DNA from: a virus
IMG/VR virus record: IMGVR_UViG_3300035182_001074
Span: 1-57,216 of that record
Direction: 5' to 3' (one strand)
DNA length: 57,216 nt
The notes beneath the pieces are model-generated. The model searched no databases. It saw only the letters and a list, made by a program, of their open reading frames with translations, and was not told the DNA's origin. This document shows positions 41,271 to 48,725 of the stretch, piece after piece (positions within the stretch are counted from its first letter, which is position 1; the number at the start of each line of letters is the position of its first letter). The position numbers were made by a program, and so were the translations under genes.

Positions 41271-41422
41271 CGCAATCTCCATTCCACAGTTTCAATCTTA
41301 TCACACAGATGGATTCGGATGATGTATTTCGCCCACAGATAATACCAGCTTGGTGTGCGTCCTTCAAACATGCGCCCTGAAGCTACCTCCTGAACGAAAT
41401 CATACAGCTGAGAAGGCATCAT
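41267..41422 (-). CDS. 51-residue protein coupled to dnaE
   Basis: It starts MMPSQLYDFVQEVASGRMFE and continues GRTPSWYYLWAKYIIRIHLC. Both ends overlap neighbours by ATGA: with the 38-residue gene upstream and with dnaE downstream. That spacing supports a real gene and fixes the dnaE start. No family is recognised; an accessory to the polymerase is possible from context only. Confidence 0.55.
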   Translation of the reverse strand: MMPSQLYDFVQEVASGRMFEGRTPSWYYLWAKYIIRIHLCDKIETVEWRLR

Positions 41423-41535
41423 TGGCACACCATCCTCTTTGTGAGCAGAGGACAATCCTCCACCAGAGGACAGCCGGGGCCACCCTCTGCAGAGATGCCA
41501 TCATGGCGATCTGCGATCAAGGAAACGGTCCTCAT
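41419..41535 (-). CDS. 38-residue protein with strong ribosome-binding site
   Basis: The frame runs ATG 41535 to TGA 41421-41419. It reads MRTVSLIADRHDGISAEGGP and on, with three Cys (GC, DC, VC) in the second half. AAAGGAG lies seven bases before the start, and the stop overlaps the next ATG (ATGA). The spacing strongly suggests it is translated and couples the polymerase operon. Function unknown. Confidence 0.6.
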   Translation of the reverse strand: MRTVSLIADRHDGISAEGGPGCPLVEDCPLLTKRMVCQ

Positions 41536-41556
41536 TTCTTGCTCCTTTGTCGTTAG

Positions 41557-42093
41557 TTACATCATAGATTCTGCGCGTAGCCATCTAACACAGCGCACCA
41601 GAGCCTCTGTGTCAGCCATCGCCCGATGCGCATCCTTGAAGTCTTCTCCTGTGCAATGCAGATGCAAGTCGCTAAGTCGCATGCGCTTGTTGTTGATCCC
41701 AAAACTTGCCTCAACGGTGCACACCTGCTTTGGTGGCCAAGGAAAGGCAAACTCCTTACCGATGCGAATCAGTTCAAGCTTGAGCAGCGTCTTATCAAAG
41801 TCCAGATTGTGCGCAACCATCATCTGCTCCCCGAGGAAGAAGTCACACAGATCATGATAGTGCGAGGCGAAAGGCTCCTGATCCTTCAGCATTTCATCCG
41901 TAATGCTCGTGATCTTGATGATCTCTTCTGGGAGAGCACAGCCGGGATTGCACATGAAGGTAAGGCGCTCAATTTCCTCCAGCGTGATGTCATCCAGCTT
42001 CACTCCGGCGAATTCAATGATCTGTGGCTGCTCTTCAATGCGGACTAGGCTTGGCAGGATCAGGCCTGTTGTCTCAGTATCGAAGATGATCAT
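41557..42093 (-). CDS. DEDDh 3'-5' exonuclease, DnaQ-like
   Basis: A 178-residue proofreading-type exonuclease. FDTETTG at residues 4-10 gives the first Asp/Glu pair; HNLDFDKTLLK (~93-103) is Exo II; DAHRAMADTEALVRCV near the end is the Exo III motif with His and Asp. These are the four DEDDh residues. It lies in the dnaE operon and probably supplies the proofreading that the degenerate PHP domain cannot. Start ATG 42093 overlaps the upstream stop (ATGA). Confidence 0.87.
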   Translation of the reverse strand: MIIFDTETTGLILPSLVRIEEQPQIIEFAGVKLDDITLEEIERLTFMCNPGCALPEEIIKITSITDEMLKDQEPFASHYHDLCDFFLGEQMMVAHNLDFDKTLLKLELIRIGKEFAFPWPPKQVCTVEASFGINNKRMRLSDLHLHCTGEDFKDAHRAMADTEALVRCVRWLRAESMM

Positions 42094-42449
42094 AGGTTCG
42101 ACCACATGTCGTCTGCTTGTTTCTGACGCTGTAGCTGTGCCTCTCGGTCAAGAGACTCCAGCATAGATGCATAGACAATGAGGTCGTGCTGGCTGTCAAT
42201 GTGTCCGACCTCAAAGTTTGCTGCATAGCGCGCAATTTTGACTACCTCCATGTGGAAACAGCCATATCGGTTCCAGTCCTCGGGGCTGTTGATGGTTAGG
42301 CCATTCGGGAACAAGGCCATCATGATGTGGCCAAATCGCTTGTATGCCTCTCCGCTGTTTCCACCATACTGCTTGCCGCGCTGCGCGAAGGTTTGCATTG
42401 CATCCTGCAAGCAGATCTGCGGTCCAGAGATTGTGCTGCGATCATCCAT
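42090..42449 (-). CDS. DUF6378-like protein
   Basis: A 119-residue protein: LQDAMQTFAQRGKQYGGNSG near residues 12-32, HMEVVKIARYAANFEVGHID near 68-87, DLIVYASMLESL near the end. The AQRGKQYG...KIAR pattern matches small proteins found in nucleotide-metabolism clusters of phages. The HD/KIAR features resemble pyrophosphatase-like folds, but the activity is unknown. It overlaps neighbours on both sides. Confidence 0.6.
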   Translation of the reverse strand: MDDRSTISGPQICLQDAMQTFAQRGKQYGGNSGEAYKRFGHIMMALFPNGLTINSPEDWNRYGCFHMEVVKIARYAANFEVGHIDSQHDLIVYASMLESLDREAQLQRQKQADDMWSNL

Positions 42450-42910
42450 CAGTAGTCTCCTTTCTGAACTTGAAAGCAAGTCAAGCCTTCTTTGCGCCAC
42501 ATGTCAACCACAGCATCCCGATCCTCGAACACCCCAACGACATCAAACAGTGGGTAGATCTGCTCGTGATAGATCTCACGTTTGATGATGTGATCAGATC
42601 GATAATCGCCATCCTTGCGCATCAAAAGGCGACGGAATGGGACTCTGTGCTTGATCAACCATTGGATGGTGGCTTCCTGGTAGCGAGAGGACCTCCCAGT
42701 CACCAGGATAATTGGATACCCATCCGCGTTTAAGGCATCGACCACACGAAGAACGTCTGTCTTTGGCTCATCAAGGTTCAGCATTGAATTGAACACTTCC
42801 CAGTTCTTTGTGCCGTGTGGATTGCTGATGTGTATGATGCGATGTCCGCAGTCGGCTATGGTCCCATCAATATCAACGATGTAACACTTAGTCTTGCCGA
42901 CCGCATTCAT
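42449..42910 (-). CDS. HAD-family phosphatase, polynucleotide 3'-phosphatase-like
   Basis: A 153-residue HAD phosphatase. DIDGTIAD (13-20) is motif I with the nucleophile Asp13; VTGRSSRYQEATIQWL (~77-92) is motif II; FEDRDAVVDMWRKEG (~130-144) is motif IV. The arrangement and the RKDGDYRSDHIIKREIYHE stretch resemble the phosphatase half of T4 Pnkp, without its kinase. It could repair 3'-phosphate ends, or act on a nucleotide in the neighbouring modification cluster. ATGA overlap with thyX fixes the start at 42910. Confidence 0.8.
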   Translation of the reverse strand: MNAVGKTKCYIVDIDGTIADCGHRIIHISNPHGTKNWEVFNSMLNLDEPKTDVLRVVDALNADGYPIILVTGRSSRYQEATIQWLIKHRVPFRRLLMRKDGDYRSDHIIKREIYHEQIYPLFDVVGVFEDRDAVVDMWRKEGLTCFQVQKGDY

Positions 42911-43758
42911 TTGGCCTCCTTGGGAGCATCCATCCCGGTTGGCTGGGCTTCTGCGCGAGTGACTTCCCACAGCTTCTGAATTTCTTCTTTGGTCAGGATG
43001 GCATCGGGGATCTCAAATGGTTCGCCACCCCGACCTTCAACCTTGTGGCATCTGTTGTCATAACGCCGACCAGTGTCAGGGTTGAACACCCCACCCTTGA
43101 TCGGGCAGTCCATGTAGTTGGGAAAGCAGCATGTGCCATTTGTTGCGCAGAACACTCGCAGCATCGGCTCAGTCCACGGCAGCTCCTGGACCACAACACG
43201 GCGAATCTCACGCATCACATTCTGGAACTCTCCTTGTGCTTTCACACACAGACGTTCCCCACACATGTGATGTAGTGTTCGCAGATTTGCTTTGAAGACG
43301 ATATTGGTGCACACATTAGTCGGCAGAACACCACGTGCATCTTGAGCATTGGCACCAGCTTCAATGAGTGCGGAATAGCCGGAGTTGATCTCATGCATCG
43401 TGTTGTCGTAGATCTCTTTGAGCTCCTCGTCTGCGAGGATGCCACCTGTGGTTACGTATTCAAAATCAGCCATGTTCACAGCTCGTTGGGTCTGCTGTGC
43501 GAAGGCAGTCCCAACGCGATGCCTTACTAACTGGTGAGTGAAGGCTCGTGTGACTCCTTCGATGTAGAAGATGAAGTCAATCATCTCCCACGAGGACTTG
43601 ATCGTCCCTAGCATGTAGCGGAGCTCGTCCTTTTTCTTGTCGTCGGTCCAGCTTTCCACGACATCAAGACCATTTGCGCTCATCATGAGCCTGGTCCCTT
43701 TCGTGAATAGCAGCGTCTCAAGGGCACGTGGTGTGTGGTTGATAAGGGTGATTTTCAT
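42907..43758 (-). CDS. thyX: Flavin-dependent thymidylate synthase (ThyX-like)
   Basis: A 283-residue ThyX homologue that would methylate dUMP to dTMP with FAD, NADPH and methylene-folate. GVTRAFTHQLVRHRVGTAFA (~68-87) followed by QQTQRAV is the ThyX signature. It is altered: relative to RHRxxSxNxxSxR there is one extra residue and Thr in place of Ser. The C-terminal ~70 residues add a Cys-rich segment (CATNGTCCFPNYMDCP) and a helical tail. Start ATG 43758 has AAAGGAG. Next to a carbamoyltransferase and a FAD oxidoreductase it may act in DNA modification instead of plain dTMP supply (inference). Confidence 0.85.
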   Translation of the reverse strand: MKITLINHTPRALETLLFTKGTRLMMSANGLDVVESWTDDKKKDELRYMLGTIKSSWEMIDFIFYIEGVTRAFTHQLVRHRVGTAFAQQTQRAVNMADFEYVTTGGILADEELKEIYDNTMHEINSGYSALIEAGANAQDARGVLPTNVCTNIVFKANLRTLHHMCGERLCVKAQGEFQNVMREIRRVVVQELPWTEPMLRVFCATNGTCCFPNYMDCPIKGGVFNPDTGRRYDNRCHKVEGRGGEPFEIPDAILTKEEIQKLWEVTRAEAQPTGMDAPKEAK

Positions 43759-43895
43759 TTTGTGATCTCCTTTGTGATGACATATAGGGACACTGCCACC
43801 CCAAGAATTATTATGGACCACGAGACAATGACATCAATGATGTCATCACCCGTCATATCTTTGTCCAGGAAGAGCATGTGTCGCAGAGAAGACAT
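43755..43895 (-). CDS. 46-residue membrane protein
   Basis: It starts MSSLRHMLFLDKDMTGDDII, then a single membrane helix (VIVSWSIIILGVAVSLYVIT) and a short basic end. It overlaps the carbamoyltransferase stop (TGATG) and thyX start (ATGA), so it is translated with them. Function unknown. Confidence 0.55.
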   Translation of the reverse strand: MSSLRHMLFLDKDMTGDDIIDVIVSWSIIILGVAVSLYVITKEITK

Positions 43896-45559
43896 CACAG
43901 CACCTCCTCGCCTCTGGTATAGAGAACGTTGTTGTGCCAGATGCAGTGGCTGTGTGGCCAACGCATGGCACTCTCTACATCAGGGAAGAATCCGCTGCCA
44001 TTGAGATTGGCGCTGGTATTGCACAGCAGAGGGATGCCCGTTATCTCATAGTAGCGAGTGAGCAGATCGCACACGACGAAGTTCTCTGTAGCATTGACAG
44101 TCTGCAGTCGCGCAGTGCCATCAAGGTGCACAATCGCCGGCACCTTCGCCACCCATTCATCCTTCACACGATGATCGAAGAGCATGAATGGATCAGGAGT
44201 CCCGGGAGTGAAAACTTCTGGAGCATGCTGCTCCAAGCATATCGGCGCCACAGGACGGAACGACTCTCTGAGCTTCATCTCATTGAGTAGTCCTTTTGTT
44301 TCTGCATGGATGGCAGAGCACAAGATACTCCGGTTGCCCAGCGCACGAGGCCCAGCTTCACACCGACCATTCAGGAACACAACCGGAGTATCAGGGTGGG
44401 TCGCAAAGAACTGAGCCAGCTCACTGATTGAACATTCCTTCTGCACCCAACCTTCCGGAATCGTTCCGATCTGTGCTTCCATGCCGCAATATACGCTCCA
44501 GTCGAGCTCAAGAATGCCATCCTCGGTGAACATCGCACAGGCAGCAGCACCAATTGCGCTACCAGAGTCATTGGGGAATGGAGGGACATAGACTGCTTTG
44601 AAGTGCCCACTGTTGCGCAATGCGCTATTCCATTTGATGTTGAGTGCGCTGCCGCCTGTGAAGCACAAATTCGCACCCTTGGGAATAATTGCGCAGGCAT
44701 TCTCCACCAGCATGATCTTCAACCATTCATGGATTGAAGCGAGCACATCAGCATCACTCAGATTGCCAATTGACTCCACTTCTGCCTTCACCCCACGCAT
44801 GAACTCATGCTCCATGATTCCTGTCTGGTTGTAGCCAAGAGGGCAGTCGTCGTTGATGTTGCTCACACGGAAATAGATGCCCATCATTCGCTGAACTAGA
44901 TCAGGGCTGGCAGTTCCTTGCGCGATGTAGCTCATCAATTTTCCTGGGACATCATATCCGCGTCCATACCGCGTCACCTGCTTGATGTCTTCACCCCACA
45001 CATGCGGTTCTTTGTATGGGCCATAGTAGTAGCCCATCACCGCATAGATGATGCCGTAGAGTTCAAACAGTGACGAAATGAATTGGAACTTGCCGAGGCC
45101 AGGATCGAAATAATGGACACGCGGATTCTGCCCGCCATCCCAGCTGATGAAGTAGCAGCACTCTCGGTTCTTGGCGAATGGGCTAGTAACGTAAGCACTC
45201 ATCAGGTGTCCGCTCATGTGTGGGAAGCTGATGTAGTTGCCAAAGATTTTGTCTTCTGGGTAGAACACCGACGGATCGAGTGGATGCTGATTGCTGCTAT
45301 CAAATTCTGAATAGCCAGCAACCTCAAAGGTGCCAGCCGGGGAGATGGCGCTGCTGTACTTCCAGCCATCTAGAACGAACAGGTCTGGGACAAAGTTGAA
45401 ATGCTCCAGAATGTCATCCACATCATCGGTGGTCGTCATTTTTGAGTAGCGAGGATTGTTGCGCAGCTTCTCTATCTCCACACAGAAGAGCAGCTTGCCA
45501 TCCTCAATCCCTGCCACTGCTGCGTCATGGGTCAGCTTGATGCCGCAGATCTTTGTCAT
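43895..45559 (-). CDS. Carbamoyltransferase (TobZ/NodU type)
   Basis: A 554-residue enzyme of the O-carbamoyltransferase family, which activates carbamoyl phosphate with ATP and transfers the carbamoyl group to a hydroxyl. The N-terminal domain has ICGIKLTHDAAVAGIEDGKL and the metal-binding FPHMSGHLMSAY (His114, His118). The middle has LCFTGGSALNIKWN; the C-terminal domain has GRCEAGPRALGNRS and HLDGTARLQTVNATEN. All family hallmarks are intact. In phages such enzymes are known or proposed to decorate hydroxymethylated bases in DNA. It lies in one unit with thyX, the HAD phosphatase and a FAD oxidoreductase. Confidence 0.87.
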   Translation of the reverse strand: MTKICGIKLTHDAAVAGIEDGKLLFCVEIEKLRNNPRYSKMTTTDDVDDILEHFNFVPDLFVLDGWKYSSAISPAGTFEVAGYSEFDSSNQHPLDPSVFYPEDKIFGNYISFPHMSGHLMSAYVTSPFAKNRECCYFISWDGGQNPRVHYFDPGLGKFQFISSLFELYGIIYAVMGYYYGPYKEPHVWGEDIKQVTRYGRGYDVPGKLMSYIAQGTASPDLVQRMMGIYFRVSNINDDCPLGYNQTGIMEHEFMRGVKAEVESIGNLSDADVLASIHEWLKIMLVENACAIIPKGANLCFTGGSALNIKWNSALRNSGHFKAVYVPPFPNDSGSAIGAAACAMFTEDGILELDWSVYCGMEAQIGTIPEGWVQKECSISELAQFFATHPDTPVVFLNGRCEAGPRALGNRSILCSAIHAETKGLLNEMKLRESFRPVAPICLEQHAPEVFTPGTPDPFMLFDHRVKDEWVAKVPAIVHLDGTARLQTVNATENFVVCDLLTRYYEITGIPLLCNTSANLNGSGFFPDVESAMRWPHSHCIWHNNVLYTRGEEVL

Positions 45560-45570
45560 GGTTTATTCCT

Positions 45571-46503
45571 TTATGAATTCAAGACGATTGACTTCTGTGC
45601 GTGATAGAGGTCGCGTTGTGTAATGAAGGATTCAATGAACTGGATATCGTTTACCAGATCATCGAGTAGGATCTGCCTCCACGTGGCAAACCTTCCTAGG
45701 GAATAGATGTGATGCTGCTGGCTAGCAGTGAAGATGAAGTTCTTGCGCAGCAGGTCGTTGATTGGGCTGATCTTGCCGTAACGCTGGACTGAGATTTTCT
45801 CGTTTGCAAGAACTCTTGGCTGGATTCCGAACGCAGTAAGCCATTCATCCGCCAGAGACCCACAGCTTGTCCCTTCTGGGTCCTTCATGAATTCGAGAAT
45901 CACTTTGTTGCCTGTGATGCTTGCTCGATAAAGAGGAAGGTCTGGATCTGGGAAATACAGCGTCTGGTAAACATCGACGATCGGATCAAGTATCTCCGCA
46001 GTCACCACCCAGATCGGACTGGATCCAAAGACTGGCATGCTATCCCAGCCAAGCTGAGTCATCAGCACAGGCATCGGCATGGTGCTGATGACTGGCTCTG
46101 AGCTGTTTTCTTCTTGTGATAGATCTATCGCAGAATTGAAAACAATGTCCACACATTGAGCCATCTGCTGGATGAAATCCTGAGGAGCAATAAATCGCTC
46201 CTCAGGATCAAGATTGATGATGCTCCTAGTCACGACACGACCAATCACTTTCTGCGCATACATGTTGCTCAGGCGGAGATTCGTCGTTGTGTGGATGGCA
46301 CCCCTCTCATCAATGATTGCTTTTTGGACTTTGACTTTCTTGAATGGGATGCCCGTCGCTCGACTGACGCCCTCATTGCGGAAGCGCAGCACTGCTGCAT
46401 GATTGTCGGGCAGCGTCTCTCTCTGCTCATAGACAACAGGATTGTGTCTACGCAACATATTTGCAGCGAGTAGCCCTGCCATTCCCGCACCAATGATTTT
46501 CAT
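45571..46503 (-). CDS. FAD-dependent oxidoreductase-like protein
   Basis: A 310-residue protein with an N-terminal dinucleotide-binding fold ([20 protein letters not shown] with GxGxxG, then YEQRE with an acidic ribose ligand). [36 protein letters not shown] and the late [20 protein letters not shown] (family-typical G-R-W near the FAD) follow. It is short for an amine oxidase. It may oxidise a base or nucleotide to prepare it for carbamoylation. It lies 12 bp upstream of the carbamoyltransferase. GGAGG precedes ATG 46503. Confidence 0.75.
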   Translation of the reverse strand: MKIIGAGMAGLLAANMLRRHNPVVYEQRETLPDNHAAVLRFRNEGVSRATGIPFKKVKVQKAIIDERGAIHTTTNLRLSNMYAQKVIGRVVTRSIINLDPEERFIAPQDFIQQMAQCVDIVFNSAIDLSQEENSSEPVISTMPMPVLMTQLGWDSMPVFGSSPIWVVTAEILDPIVDVYQTLYFPDPDLPLYRASITGNKVILEFMKDPEGTSCGSLADEWLTAFGIQPRVLANEKISVQRYGKISPINDLLRKNFIFTASQQHHIYSLGRFATWRQILLDDLVNDIQFIESFITQRDLYHAQKSIVLNS

Positions 46504-46521
46504 GCTGGCCTCCGCAGGGAA

Positions 46522-47052
46522 TCAATCAACCTTGACAAATCCGTGCTTGACACAGTAGGCAAGCTGGGCAGTGCTGCCGCCGAGCTCCGCATACTTCTCA
46601 AACTTCATGCCGCTGGTGATCAGCGCGAAGCTGGCATGACCGATGGTGCCCTCCCGACGAGGATTGTCCTTGACGAGCTTGGTGATCTTCTTGCCAGCGA
46701 ACTTGCTGATCCTGCCGGGCTGACCCGCTCCTTCTGCTTTCTCCTTCTTGGGCGCAGCCTTCTTGGGCGCAGCCTTCTTGGGCGCAGCCTTCTTGGGCGC
46801 AACCTTCTTGGGCGCAACCTTCTTGGGCGCAGCCTTCTTGGGCGCAGCCTTCTTGGGCGCAGCCTTCTTGGGCGCAGCCTTCTTGGGCGCAGCCTTCTTG
46901 GGCGCATCCTTCTTAGGCGCATCCTCCCAGGGCGCATCCTTCTTGGGCGCATCCTTCTTGGGCGCAGCAGCTTCCGCAGCAGGCGCTTCCACAGCAGCTT
47001 CCGCAGCAGGCGCTTCCACAGCGCCCTGGGTCGTGGTTTCGACTTCAGACAT
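46522..47052 (-). CDS. Histone H1-like protein: (AAPKK)n tail fused to shared GG domain
   Basis: A 176-residue protein. Residues 1-28 are acidic Ala/Glu-rich ([20 protein letters not shown]). Residues ~30-115 are about 14 repeats of a six-residue unit (APKKDA / APKKAA / APKKVA), like H1 tails and bacterial AlgP-type proteins. The last ~60 residues ([35 protein letters not shown]) are the domain also found at 32132 and 33273. The tail should bind DNA through charge, so the protein may compact phage or host DNA. Start ATG 47052 has AAGGAGG. Confidence 0.75.
   Translation of the reverse strand: MSEVETTTQGAVEAPAAEAAVEAPAAEAAAPKKDAPKKDAPWEDAPKKDAPKKAAPKKAAPKKAAPKKAAPKKAAPKKVAPKKVAPKKAAPKKAAPKKAAPKKEKAEGAGQPGRISKFAGKKITKLVKDNPRREGTIGHASFALITSGMKFEKYAELGGSTAQLAYCVKHGFVKVD
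46745..46966. repeat. 18-bp tandem repeat coding for the AAPKK tail
   Basis: The unit TTCTTGGGCGCAGCC(T) with CTT spacing repeats about every 18 bp, giving ~12 near-identical units (variants give Asp, Val or Trp-Glu). The number of units is expected to vary by slippage between relatives, and short-read assembly may have collapsed or expanded it. Confidence 0.85.
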
Positions 47053-47077
47053 GATGTCCTCCTTGTGGTGGGTGAAT

Positions 47078-47096
47078 ACGGGGCGACACACCCCGT
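47078..47096 (-). promoter_or_regulatory. Leader hairpin of the histone-like gene
   Basis: ACGGGG pairs with CCCCGT around a 7-base loop, 25 bp upstream of the start codon at 47052. It is one of the series of intergenic hairpins of the leftward block. Confidence 0.5.
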
Positions 47097-47150
47097 GATG
47101 AAGAATTTATTATCCCTTATTTTCAGCAGAATGGGTGAAACTGTTTTTGA

Positions 47151-48599
47151 TCACAATCTGTAGCTAGACAGAGATTGTGCATCAATTATTGTCAGAGTCT
47201 CCTTCGCTCTCGTAAGTGCGACATAGAGAACTCGCAGCTCGCTATCAGTATCCTGCTGCTCCCACTGCTCTCGCGTCAGATCCGTAATTAAGATGACATG
47301 GTCTGCTTCTCCTCCTTTCGCTCTGTGGATGGTGCTGATGGTAATTCTTGGATCTGCAAATAGATTCTCTCCATTTGCAAGACATGAACGCAGATACTCT
47401 TTCTTCAAAAGTGGAACGGAAAGGGCCTGCATCCAGTTGTACTCGGCCAGATGATGCGCAGGGGAATCTTCAATTGCAATTACCGTCTTGCCAGGATTCC
47501 ACTCCTCCAGGCAATCTACGTAGTTCTTCAGGGTCTTCAGATTCTTGATGTCCACCTGCTTGCCCTTGCGCCACTGCTCCCATGTAACAATTGCACGAGA
47601 TAGGCTACCGCTAGTAGAATGATTCCCCTCCTTCAAGTAGGAGTAGCCTTGCTGCTGGACCATGGACTCAAAACGAGATAGTTGCCTATGGTTGCGCGCA
47701 AGAAGAAGCCACGACCCTTCTTTCAAGGAGACTGCATCTTCAAAGCCAATGCGATAGATCTTCCCTTCTGCTTCGCGTGGATACCATTGCTTTTCCTGTC
47801 GCACCCGAATGCGAGCCGAGACTCCCTGTGCGATTGACTGAATTGCACGAGGAATTCGGAAGCTCTGCGGTAGCACCAGGCTTTTACCCGGATGGTTGAT
47901 GAATGCCTCGGGAGTGGCTCCGGCCCAATCATAAATGCTCTGGTCATCATCCCCAGCGAGGTAGAAGTTCTTGGCGTTAGCCGAGGCACGATGGACTACT
48001 TGCCATTGGAGTGGTGAAAGATCTTGTGCTTCATCAAGAATGAAAAGATCAACGTCCAGCACAGTGTTGAACTGCTCAAGCATGTCTGTGTAATCAACCA
48101 GCCCATGCGTTGCTTTGTAACGCTGAAGCCCAAAGTGCCATTGCTTTGCCACCTCAAGCAAGCAATCGTGGAAGTTACATTCTTCCCACTGCTGTTCAAT
48201 AGTCACACCACGCAAGCGACTCAATGACTGGATGATCGCCACCTTATCGCCAAGAGTTTTACCAGTCCTAACCATCGCAATGTCGTGCGCAGGACTGAAT
48301 TGGAAGCCCATCTCGTAGCACAGCTCTTTCTCGTGATGCTCTTGCATCACGTCATCACGCGACATGCCAAGAGTCTTAAAGGCCATAGAGTGAAGTGTTC
48401 GGAACCACAGAAGCTGCTCTTTTGTTAGGCCAAATCGAGACATTGCTCGTGATGCAGCTTCTTCCGCAGCTCTCTTTGTGAAAGCAACATAGGCTATACG
48501 CTCTGGTGGTGTGCCAGTGCGAATGGCCTGGTCAACCACATCAAGAAGAAATGTTGTCTTGCCTGTGCCTGGTGGACCAAAGACTTTTGTTATGTTCAT
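47151..48599 (-). CDS. Superfamily 1 DNA helicase, UvrD/Dda-like
   Basis: A 482-residue helicase. Walker [10 protein letters not shown] is at residues 8-16; [17 protein letters not shown] is motif Ia; [18 protein letters not shown] is motif [17 protein letters not shown] is motif [15 protein letters not shown] is motif [20 protein letters not shown] is motif V; and [17 protein letters not shown] is motif VI. All SF1A motifs are intact. It probably unwinds DNA at the replication fork together with the AEP primase and DnaE. Confidence 0.9.
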   Translation of the reverse strand: MNITKVFGPPGTGKTTFLLDVVDQAIRTGTPPERIAYVAFTKRAAEEAASRAMSRFGLTKEQLLWFRTLHSMAFKTLGMSRDDVMQEHHEKELCYEMGFQFSPAHDIAMVRTGKTLGDKVAIIQSLSRLRGVTIEQQWEECNFHDCLLEVAKQWHFGLQRYKATHGLVDYTDMLEQFNTVLDVDLFILDEAQDLSPLQWQVVHRASANAKNFYLAGDDDQSIYDWAGATPEAFINHPGKSLVLPQSFRIPRAIQSIAQGVSARIRVRQEKQWYPREAEGKIYRIGFEDAVSLKEGSWLLLARNHRQLSRFESMVQQQGYSYLKEGNHSTSGSLSRAIVTWEQWRKGKQVDIKNLKTLKNYVDCLEEWNPGKTVIAIEDSPAHHLAEYNWMQALSVPLLKKEYLRSCLANGENLFADPRITISTIHRAKGGEADHVILITDLTREQWEQQDTDSELRVLYVALTRAKETLTIIDAQSLSSYRL

Positions 48600-48725
48600 T
48601 TCTCTGCCTTAATGTTCCTTTGTGAATCAGATTTCAAGTGAGCTGCCTGCGCCTGTGAAGTCGTGACTTCATCGTCCTTCCATTGACGTAGGTCCTATGG
48701 CTCCTTGCTGTGCGATGCCAGAAGA

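Noticed and set aside
45180-45205. CTGATGAG on the minus strand at other places (also near 40690 and 46085)
   Set aside because: These are inside coding genes with no GAAA partner or paired stems in hammerhead spacing.
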